Of a stretch of 7,105 nt of DNA, positions 1 to 4,582 are shown piece by piece. Made by a program: the position numbers and the translations under genes. A model generated the notes under the pieces. The model had not been told where the DNA came from. It was given only the letters and a program-made list of their open reading frames with translations, and did not search any database. The stretch covers positions 1 to 7,105 of the forward strand of contig JAGQIT010000504.1 of NCBI GenBank assembly GCA_020431135.1, given 5' to 3'. The stretch's first letter is position 1, and each line of letters opens with the position of its first letter. This DNA is from Myxococcales bacterium (GTDB lineage Bacteria; Myxococcota_A; Polyangia; Nannocystales; Nannocystaceae).

Positions 1-150
1 GGTCTTCTTCTTGGCCGTCGTCGTCGTCTTCTTGGCGGCCTTCTTCTTGGTCGCCGTCTTCTTGGCGGTCGTCTTCTTCTTGGCGGCCTTCTTCTTGGTC
101 GTCTTCTTCTTGGCCGAGGAGCCTGGCTTGGCGGTAGGGGATGCGGGCAT
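1..150 (-). CDS. Lys/Ala/Thr-rich histone H1-like protein, N-terminal 50 codons (runs off left edge)
   Basis: An ATG at 150-148 opens a frame that stays open to base 1, giving 50 residues without a stop. After a short Pro/Ser/Ala/Thr head (MPASPTAKPGSSA) the chain is almost only Lys, Ala and Thr in irregular blocks such as KKKTTKKKAA and AKKTATKKKAA. Every lysine codon is AAG. This composition is typical of bacterial H1-like nucleoid proteins and of basic tails that bind DNA or RNA non-specifically; the rest of the protein lies outside the window, so a domain may follow. It resembles the basic tract of the gene at 3620-4555 but lacks its strict five-residue period. No Shine-Dalgarno site precedes the ATG. 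A candidate promoter lies about 78 bases upstream. The low-complexity sequence gives little proof of coding by itself; the ATG followed at once by a clean KA-rich frame, plus the promoter, supports it. The function is inferred from composition only. Confidence 0.65.
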   Translation of the reverse strand, partial: MPASPTAKPGSSAKKKTTKKKAAKKKTTAKKTATKKKAAKKTTTTAKKKT

Positions 151-215
151 AGGTGGTATCGGCGAGGCGCCGGGCCTGGAAGAGGTGACGCAGGGGCGAC
201 CTAGGGGGTCGGGGG

Positions 216-230
216 CGAGGGGGCCAGAAT
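216..230. repeat. Intergenic 15-bp motif, copy 1
   Basis: CGAGGGGGCCAGAAT. The last 12 bases recur exactly, and the 15-mer with one mismatch, at 1277-1291. This copy overlaps the candidate -10 box (228-233) of the left-edge gene and lies 66 bases from its ATG, so it could be a shared protein-binding site. It could also be chance in GC-rich DNA. Confidence 0.35.
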
Positions 231-256
231 GTAAGCGAAGCGGGGGGCCGGGCCAA
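228..256 (-). promoter_or_regulatory. Candidate sigma70-type promoter for the left-edge KA-rich gene
   Basis: Read on the minus strand there is TTGGCC (256-251, 4 of 6 matches to TTGACA), a 17-base spacer, then TACATT (233-228, 4 of 6 matches to TATAAT). Transcription would start near 221, giving a leader of about 70 bases before the ATG at 150. The optimal spacing and the local break in GC-richness support it. It is a pattern match only. Confidence 0.42.
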
Positions 257-271
257 CTGTGCGCGGCGCGC

Positions 272-287
272 TCGCGGAATTCCGCGA
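272..287. promoter_or_regulatory. Perfect 16-bp palindrome upstream of the -35 box
   Basis: TCGCGGAATTCCGCGA is a perfect inverted repeat with no spacer. It lies about 16 bases upstream of the candidate -35 box (251-256) and touches the end of the terminator of the gene to its right. A dimeric regulator site is possible. At this base composition, one palindrome of this length somewhere in 7 kb is not surprising by chance. Confidence 0.25.
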
Positions 288-329
288 AGAAAAGCGCCGT
301 CCGCGGCTTTCTAGCCTGTCGGACGGCGC
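287..329 (-). terminator. Rho-independent terminator of the Cys-rich lipoprotein gene
   Basis: Perfect 10-bp arms GCGCCGTCCG (294-303) and CGGACGGCGC (320-329) enclose a second small hairpin, GGCT (305-308) with AGCC (313-316) around a four-base loop. On the minus strand the stem is followed directly by TTTTCTT (293-287). It sits 44 bases after the TAG at 375-373, in the correct direction. A GC-rich stem with a U-run in such GC-rich DNA is strong evidence for an intrinsic terminator. Confidence 0.85.
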
Positions 330-372
330 GACGGTCGGCGCGGTAGAGCGCCGAGGGGCGGGCGATTCAGCG

Positions 373-1101
373 CTAGCCGGCCGGGACCGCGCTGCACTTG
401 GGGACCCCGTCGGGGTTCTTAAGCTCGCAGAGATCCTCGACGCAGGGGCAGGTCGCGTTGCAGAAGCCGCGCTGGTTGGCGACGCTGAGCTGGCGGAGGC
501 AGTCCGCGTAGGTCGCGTCATTCGGATCGGCGACGCCCGCGAAGAGCGCGCAGCCGTTGGCGGCCGGATCCTGGTTGGTCTCGTGGGCGCCGCCCCAGGC
601 CGTCAGCTGGTCGAAGATGTCGGCGCCGGTGACCGCCCGCCAGCGGCCGTCGCCGCCGATGATGCAGTCCTTGTCCGGGTCGAGCTCCTGGGTCTGACAG
701 CAGGCCGCGCCGCCGCAGATCGAGGAGATGTCGCCGGCGGCCCAGGTCGGGTTGCAGGGGACGGGGCAGCCGTTGAGCAGCGGGTTGGCGATCCCCGCGA
801 GCTGCACGCACATGCCCTGCGAACTCAGGGAGTTGTTGTTCTCCGAGAAGATCGGCGTGGCGTGCGTCGCGTCGGCCGCCGCTCCGCGGTAGGCGGGGAG
901 CAGCCCCTCCTGCGCGGCGGGGTCGTCCGAGCAGCAGGCGTAGCTGTCGGGGCAGGAGTCCGCCTCGCTCGGGGCGCAGCGGAACGCCGGGTTGCCGTAC
1001 TCATCGCCGCCGAAGCAGGCGATGGCCGTGACGGCGCCGACAGCAAAGATCGCAGCGTGGAAGAGTGCGGACCTGACGAAGCTCAACGATGCGGTCTCCA
1101 T
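373..1101 (-). CDS. Cysteine-rich putative lipoprotein (242 aa), unknown function
   Basis: I do not recognise the family. ATG 1101-1099 gives 242 residues ending at TAG 375-373. Residues 1-28 look like a secretion signal: a short N-terminus ending in Arg10, then a hydrophobic stretch (ALFHAAIFAVGAVTAIA) before Cys29. AIAC is a weak lipobox, with Ala instead of Leu at -3, so a lipid anchor is likely but not certain; plain signal-peptidase cleavage is the alternative. The rest has 18 further cysteines, an even number, in patterns such as ACC, AACC, GCPVPC and CPCVEDLC, which suggests a disulfide-stapled extracytoplasmic protein. The frame could start upstream at 1197, but that would put 32 non-hydrophobic residues before the signal, so the internal ATG is preferred; it follows GGGGA at a suitable distance. 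The gene is transcribed divergently from the L,D-transpeptidase gene and ends in a strong terminator, so it is probably monocistronic. The envelope location is inferred from the signal and cysteines only. Confidence 0.8.
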   Translation of the reverse strand: METASLSFVRSALFHAAIFAVGAVTAIACFGGDEYGNPAFRCAPSEADSCPDSYACCSDDPAAQEGLLPAYRGAAADATHATPIFSENNNSLSSQGMCVQLAGIANPLLNGCPVPCNPTWAAGDISSICGGAACCQTQELDPDKDCIIGGDGRWRAVTGADIFDQLTAWGGAHETNQDPAANGCALFAGVADPNDATYADCLRQLSVANQRGFCNATCPCVEDLCELKNPDGVPKCSAVPAG

Positions 1102-1130
1102 TAGATTCCCCGTGACCCTGGCATACACCG

Positions 1131-1151
1131 CCGGTCCTTGTAAAGGATCGG
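1131..1151. promoter_or_regulatory. Imperfect palindrome, candidate operator
   Basis: Arms CCGGTCCTT (1131-1139) and AAGGATCGG (1143-1151) flank a three-base centre GTA; eight of nine positions are symmetric. The site lies 30 bases upstream of the lipoprotein ATG (1101) and covers the only AT-rich patch in that half of the intergenic region, where RNA polymerase would be expected to bind. The form fits a dimeric helix-turn-helix regulator. As an RNA hairpin it would have G-U at the mismatch, but no U-run follows, so a terminator is unlikely. Confidence 0.4.
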
Positions 1152-1276
1152 GGCCCGACGCTGGTGCCCTGAGACCCCAGCCCGTGGGCGACCGCACGCG
1201 GCCTCGCGCGTCGGCAGATGCGGGGGCGGGGGTCGGCGCTTGTTGAGGTCGCTCGAGGCCCGCGCGCGGAGCCGAC

Positions 1277-1291
1277 CGCGGGGGCCAGAAT
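1277..1291. repeat. Intergenic 15-bp motif, copy 2
   Basis: CGCGGGGGCCAGAAT matches 216-230 at 14 of 15 positions. It lies 68 bases upstream of the L,D-transpeptidase ATG, close to the 66-base distance of copy 1 from its gene, but in the opposite orientation relative to the downstream gene. A shared regulator site is possible. Confidence 0.35.
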
Positions 1292-1318
1292 CGGCCGACG
1301 CACGGTCTAGCGTGTCCT

Positions 1319-1347
1319 TTGGCGGCTCGTCGGGCCCGCGCTAAGCT
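1319..1347 (+). promoter_or_regulatory. Candidate promoter for the L,D-transpeptidase gene
   Basis: TTGGCG (1319-1324, 4 of 6 matches to TTGACA), a 17-base spacer and TAAGCT (1342-1347, 3 of 6 matches to TATAAT) precede the ATG at 1359. Transcription would start near 1354, leaving a leader of only about five bases, which fits the absence of a Shine-Dalgarno site. The -10 is weak, so this is a moderate pattern match. Confidence 0.35.
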
Positions 1348-1358
1348 TGCTCCCGCAT

Positions 1359-3521
1359 ATGTGGGCGATCTCGCAACGACCTCTGGACTGGTGGACTCGT
1401 CGGGCGCTCGTCGGCCTCGCCTGCGGCCTCAGCGTGGCCCTCAGCGCCTGCTCCAACGCCGGGCCTGCCGCGGATCCGGGGGAGGAGAAGGGGGAGACCA
1501 GGCCCCCCGCGGGGGTCGCGGGCGCCGACGGCGATGAGGAGGCCGCGCCCGCGGGGCCGCTCGGGCCTCGCGTCGCCAAGGCGAGCAAGGTCGAGCACCC
1601 GGCGGGGGTCGCGTGGGTCTTCGACGGCGACCCGAGCGCGCCAAAGAAGGTGGAGATCTCCGAGGCCGAGGCCCAGGGCTACACGGTCATCGACCTCAGC
1701 AACAGCTGGGTCCCCTACATCTTTAGCGAGAAGACGGTCGGCGGCGACGACGAGGCGGCGAACGACTACCGCAAGATGTACATCGGCCTCGCCAACAACC
1801 GGATCGACGCCGACGGCGAGCGCCTGCGCGGGCACGAGAAGAACTTCCTCGAGCTCTACGGGATCCCGCCGACCCTCGAGGTGATCCACGACGAGTGGCG
1901 GACCGCGGTCGACGAGATCCAGCCCTGCCTCGACGCGGCGGGCTTCGACCCGGCGGTCTTCAAGCGCTTCTCGGGGGTGATCGCCTACCGGTCGTCGTCG
2001 AAGGGGAAGAAGGACGAGCGCAAGGCCGCGTGGCTGCGCAAGAGCCTGATCACCAAGATGAAGAAGGCGCGCCTCGACACCAAGGACCTCGAGGCGGCGA
2101 AGGACGACCCGCGGACCGCCAAGGCCTACGCGAGCTGGCGCGAGCTCCAGGACCAGATCGACGTCATCGATCACGCCCAGCGCCGCTTCCGCTGCGAGAA
2201 GCTCTTCAACACCAACAGCGGCGAGGGCAAGTTCAAGCCCGGCGTCTTCGACAACGCGACGACCCACGCCCTCGCCAACTTCGAGAAGCAGCACGCGGTG
2301 ATGGGCTGGGGGCACTTCACCAACGACAACCTCCCGGTCCTCGGGCGCTCGCAGATCGAGAGCGTCTACGATCGCCTCGAGCGGGTGATCACCGAGCGCG
2401 TCGCCGCCGGCGCGGGGATCCTCGAGGACGGCAGCGCCGCCGACTGGCGCGGCGACTTCCGCTGGACCGACGCCGACGGCGTCGAGCACCCGCTCCCCGA
2501 TCTGATCACCGAGTTCACCGCGGCGACGATGACGAGCCTCGGCCTCGAGGATCCCGAGAAGGCGGGCAAGCAGCTCGCGGTGCTCTCCGACCTCCAGCCC
2601 GACGGCTTCGAGAGCCTCCTTGTCGCCGTCCGCCTGCCCGCGCTGCCGGCCTACTACAGCGACGACATGGACTTCGAGGTGATCATCACCCGCGGCGACG
2701 TCTGGTACGACTTCCCGTACGCCGCCGACGGCCGCAAGCTCGCGCAGCCGCGCAAGGCCCGGCCGAAGTTCACGCTCTACACCAACTACCGCGACCAGAA
2801 GATCCCGCTGGTCCACTGGCCGACGACGATCGGCTCGTGGCGCCTCGAGATGTTCGAGGGCGCCGAGCACTACAAGTACAAGAACTCCGACGTCGGCGAC
2901 CGCGTGTGGAAGGACATCGTCGCCGGGCCGACCTGGATCCCGCCGGCGTCGACGCCCCCGCGCGAGCTCCTCAAGCGCAAGTGGAAGGACGGCGGCGTCA
3001 AGCTGATGGTCAACTACGACGAGATGGGCCCGGGCTACGCGTCGGCCTACGGCCTCGTCGCCGCCTACCACATCCGCGAGATCAAGGACGAGGAGGGCAC
3101 CGTCGTCAAGGAGATCGACAACCAGATCCGGACCCACGGATCGGTCGACTACATGTCGATCAACCGCCGCTTCTCCCACGGCTGCCACCGCCTCTACAAC
3201 ATGAGCGCGGTCCGCCTCTTCTCCTTCATCCTCATGCACCGCGAGTTCAACCGCGAGGGCCAGATGCCCCTCGGCTTCGGCCGCAACTTCAACCACGAGG
3301 ACCAGGAGTACACGATCAAGCTCGCGACCCGCGGCTACCGCTACCGCCTCAACGAGCCGATCCCCGTCAGCGTGACCAAGGGCCGGATCCAGGGCAAGCG
3401 CAAGGCGCCGATCGAGGGCTACGTGCCCAAGCCGGTGATCGAGGAGGAGGGCGACACGGAGGGCGGCGACGCGGAGGGCGGCGACGATGCGGGCGCAGAG
3501 CCGGTCCAGAGCGGCGAATAG
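1359..3521 (+). CDS. Lipoprotein L,D-transpeptidase, YkuD/YcbB-like (720 aa)
   Basis: YkuD-family enzymes use an active-site cysteine to make 3-3 peptidoglycan cross-links or to attach proteins to the stem peptide. The catalytic signature is clear: His593-Gly594, then SHGC ending at Cys609, continuing HRLYN. Upstream, GPTWIPP (523-529) matches the substrate-lid region of YcbB-type enzymes, and the catalytic domain spans about 470-640. Residues 290-332 (KFKPGVFDNATTHALANFEK and following) resemble a peptidoglycan-binding PG_binding_1 repeat. A charged helical part without a family call lies between about 100 and 285. Residues 1-31 form a lipoprotein signal with a canonical LSAC lipobox; lipid Cys31 is followed by Ser, which in E. 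coli favours the outer membrane. A low-complexity linker follows (about 34-75), and the C-terminus is an acidic Glu/Asp/Gly tail. ATG 1359 is chosen over an in-frame TTG at 1347; neither has a clear ribosome-binding site. Which cross-link or protein it acts on cannot be read from sequence. Confidence 0.9.
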   Translation: MWAISQRPLDWWTRRALVGLACGLSVALSACSNAGPAADPGEEKGETRPPAGVAGADGDEEAAPAGPLGPRVAKASKVEHPAGVAWVFDGDPSAPKKVEISEAEAQGYTVIDLSNSWVPYIFSEKTVGGDDEAANDYRKMYIGLANNRIDADGERLRGHEKNFLELYGIPPTLEVIHDEWRTAVDEIQPCLDAAGFDPAVFKRFSGVIAYRSSSKGKKDERKAAWLRKSLITKMKKARLDTKDLEAAKDDPRTAKAYASWRELQDQIDVIDHAQRRFRCEKLFNTNSGEGKFKPGVFDNATTHALANFEKQHAVMGWGHFTNDNLPVLGRSQIESVYDRLERVITERVAAGAGILEDGSAADWRGDFRWTDADGVEHPLPDLITEFTAATMTSLGLEDPEKAGKQLAVLSDLQPDGFESLLVAVRLPALPAYYSDDMDFEVIITRGDVWYDFPYAADGRKLAQPRKARPKFTLYTNYRDQKIPLVHWPTTIGSWRLEMFEGAEHYKYKNSDVGDRVWKDIVAGPTWIPPASTPPRELLKRKWKDGGVKLMVNYDEMGPGYASAYGLVAAYHIREIKDEEGTVVKEIDNQIRTHGSVDYMSINRRFSHGCHRLYNMSAVRLFSFILMHREFNREGQMPLGFGRNFNHEDQEYTIKLATRGYRYRLNEPIPVSVTKGRIQGKRKAPIEGYVPKPVIEEEGDTEGGDAEGGDDAGAEPVQSGE

Positions 3522-3540
3522 GCCGGCGCCGCGGTCGTTT

Positions 3541-3567
3541 CTCAGGCCCCAGTGACAGGGGCCCGAG
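3541..3567 (+). terminator. Hairpin after the L,D-transpeptidase gene, possible terminator
   Basis: CTC-A-GGCCCC (3541-3550) pairs with GGGGCC-C-GAG (3558-3567) around a seven-base loop AGTGACA, with one mismatch in a nine-pair stem. It starts 20 bases after the TAG at 3519-3521. No U-run follows on either strand, so it may only slow polymerase, act with Rho, or protect the 3' end of the message. Confidence 0.35.
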
Positions 3568-3575
3568 AGGCCTCC

Positions 3576-3599
3576 CGCGGGGGGTTGTACGCGGGGGGT
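3576..3599 (+). repeat. Direct repeat CGCGGGGGGT x2, 14-base period
   Basis: Two exact copies of CGCGGGGGGT, at 3576-3585 and 3590-3599, flank and overlap the weak -35 region (3585-3590) in front of the H1-like gene. Direct repeats at a -35 element can bind activators. The G-run could also be simple-sequence noise. Confidence 0.35.
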
Positions 3600-3612
3600 C
3601 GAGTGCTATTGT
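3585..3612 (+). promoter_or_regulatory. Candidate extended -10 promoter of the H1-like gene
   Basis: TGC-TATTGT (3604-3612) is an extended -10 with 4 of 6 hexamer matches. A poor -35, TTGTAC (3585-3590), lies 16 bases upstream. The transcript would begin at about 3619-3620, exactly at the GTG start, implying a leaderless message. No Shine-Dalgarno site is present, which fits. Confidence 0.4.
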
Positions 3613-3619
3613 GCGCGCC

Positions 3620-4555
3620 GTGCAGCGCGCCCCCTCCCGCTTCGACGACTACTTCCGCAGCCACCTCCCCCGCGAGCAGCGTCGGGCCGTTCTCGAGGTT
3701 CTCGCCAACGAGCTCGATCCCGGGACGACGATCGGCGAGGTGATCGACGCCGCTGAGGAGATCGGCTGGGGTGATGAGCTCGGCGCCCTCGACCTGGCGG
3801 AGCTCGCGGGTGTGCTCGTCGGCGAGGCCGCCGACGAGGGGGCGACGGTCGAGGTCGTCGGCGACGACGGCGGGGAGGACGACGCCGACGCCGCTGCGGT
3901 CGAGGTCGCCGCGGAGGACGAGCTCGACGCGGACGACGAGGACGCGGACGAGGACGACGGCGACGTCGTCGAGTTGACGGCGAAGGCGAAGAAGAAGGCG
4001 ACGAAGAAGACCGCGGCGAAGAAGACCGCGGCGAAGAAGACCGCGGCGAAGAAGACCGCGGCGAAGAAGACCGCGGCGAAGAAGACCGCGGCGAAGAAGA
4101 CCGCGAAGAAGGCCGCCGCCAAGAAGACGGCGGCGAAGTCGAAGGCGACGGCGAAGTCGAAGAAGACCGCGAAGTCGAAGAAGACCGCGAAGTCGAAGTC
4201 GAAGGCGACGGCGAAGTCGAAGAAGACGGCGAAGTCGAAGAAGACCGCGAAGTCGAAGACGGCGGCGAAGTCGAAGAAGACGACGACGAAGAAGACGGCG
4301 AAGTCGAAGAAGACGAGCGCGCGCGCGCCCAAGGCCGCGGTCGTCGACGACGAGGCCCTCAGCCTCGAGCAGGCGGCGAAGCTGCTGGTGCCGATCGTCC
4401 GCCGCCTCAAGGAGGCGACGATGCAGGAGCTCGAGGAGAAGACCGGGATGGGCCGCCGCAAGCTCCGCTTTCACATCGGCCAGCTCGTCAAGCACGAGCG
4501 CCTGACGCGCCACGGCATGGGCCGCGGCACCTACTACACGGCGGCGAAGCGCTAG
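3620..4555 (+). CDS. Histone H1-like protein: acidic stretch, KKTAA repeats and C-terminal winged helix (311 aa)
   Basis: Four parts are visible. Residues about 8-70 are a predicted helical head (FDDYFRSHLPREQRRAVLEV onwards). About 81-118 is strongly acidic (many Asp/Glu). About 120-238 is a Lys/Ala/Thr/Ser tract, with six perfect KKTAA units and then KSKKTA-type units. Residues 245-311 resemble a winged-helix DNA-binding domain: helices around LLVPIVRRLKEATMQELEEK and MGRRKLRFHIGQLVKHE, then a wing with GMGRGTYYTA. Acidic plus basic low-complexity segments joined to a DNA-binding fold recall eukaryotic H1 (winged helix plus KA-rich tails) and the acidic/basic tail of myxobacterial CarD; this is an analogy, not shown homology. 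A role in nucleoid structure or transcription is inferred. No suitable ATG exists; GTG 3620 is chosen because it falls at the predicted transcription start, with in-frame GTG 3611 the alternative (314 aa). The open frame continues upstream through the previous gene, but that part is shadow. It converges on the kinase gene, 27 bases away. Confidence 0.85.
   Translation: MQRAPSRFDDYFRSHLPREQRRAVLEVLANELDPGTTIGEVIDAAEEIGWGDELGALDLAELAGVLVGEAADEGATVEVVGDDGGEDDADAAAVEVAAEDELDADDEDADEDDGDVVELTAKAKKKATKKTAAKKTAAKKTAAKKTAAKKTAAKKTAAKKTAKKAAAKKTAAKSKATAKSKKTAKSKKTAKSKSKATAKSKKTAKSKKTAKSKTAAKSKKTTTKKTAKSKKTSARAPKAAVVDDEALSLEQAAKLLVPIVRRLKEATMQELEEKTGMGRRKLRFHIGQLVKHERLTRHGMGRGTYYTAAKR
4004..4105 (+). 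repeat. Perfect 15-bp tandem repeat, about 6.8 copies, coding for KKTAA
   Basis: AAGAAGACCGCGGCG occurs six times without a mismatch (4004-4093), followed by 12 bases of a seventh copy. The unit is a multiple of three, so copy changes keep the frame. Perfect identity, including third positions, indicates recent expansion or homogenisation by slippage or recombination. Confidence 0.95.
4136..4255 (+). repeat. 60-bp tandem duplication in the basic tract
   Basis: Bases 4136-4195 and 4196-4255 are identical except for C4168 versus G4228, a silent Ala codon change. Each copy encodes KSKATAKSKKTAKSKKTAKS. Smaller 18-bp KSKKTA-coding units lie inside, so this is a repeat of repeats and a recent in-frame duplication. 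Confidence 0.92.
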
Positions 4556-4582
4556 TCGTGGCGCGCGCGTGACACGGGGCCG

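Larger units (their letters stand above)
1102..1358. other. Divergent intergenic region between two envelope genes
   Basis: These 257 bases separate the starts of the Cys-rich lipoprotein gene (minus) and the L,D-transpeptidase gene (plus) and hold no convincing gene. They contain an imperfect palindrome at 1131-1151, a second copy of a 15-bp intergenic motif at 1277-1291, and a candidate plus-strand promoter at 1319-1347. For the minus-strand gene, TTTACA (1144-1139) would be a good -35 box, but I found no acceptable -10 at 16-18 bases from it, so that promoter is unassigned. Confidence 0.6.

Noticed and set aside
259..1104. 281-codon plus-strand open frame
   Set aside because: It is antisense to the Cys-rich lipoprotein gene and runs through that gene's terminator. 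Its product is Ala/Gly/Val/Arg-rich without motifs.
1139..1144. TTTACA on the minus strand as the -35 box of the lipoprotein gene
   Set aside because: It matches five of six consensus bases, but no acceptable -10 lies 16-18 bases downstream, and it falls inside the palindrome centre.
1102..1197. N-terminal extension of the lipoprotein to a start at 1197
   Set aside because: It would put 32 Pro/Gly-rich residues before the signal peptide and would remove most of the divergent regulatory region.
1347..1358. TTG start four codons before the ATG of the L,D-transpeptidase gene
   Set aside because: There is no ribosome-binding site in its favour, it overlaps the candidate -10, and the ATG at 1359 already gives a well-formed lipoprotein signal.
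1341..3296. 651-codon open frame on the minus strand
   Set aside because: It lies fully antisense to the L,D-transpeptidase gene. Its product is a Val/Leu/Arg/Glu-rich string with no motif, as expected from high third-position GC on the other strand.
1895..3610. Upstream extension of the H1-like gene's open frame to an ATG at 1895
   Set aside because: This part overlaps the L,D-transpeptidase in another frame and translates to Arg/Pro-rich noise. Plausible protein starts only near the GTG at 3611/3620.
4004..4255. Repeat array resembling CRISPR or a minisatellite
   Set aside because: Units are contiguous with no spacers, are multiples of three, and encode a regular Lys-rich tract inside an open frame, so they are coding repeats.
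3542..4513. Leu/Arg-rich and Phe/Val-rich minus-strand frames opposite the H1-like gene
   Set aside because: These are the mirror of the Lys/Ala repeat (AAG read as CTT, a Leu or Phe frame). The hydrophobic look is a by-product and not a membrane protein.
4556..4582. Bidirectional terminator between the convergent H1-like and kinase genes
   Set aside because: The 27-base gap has alternating GC but no stable hairpin followed by a U-run on either strand.
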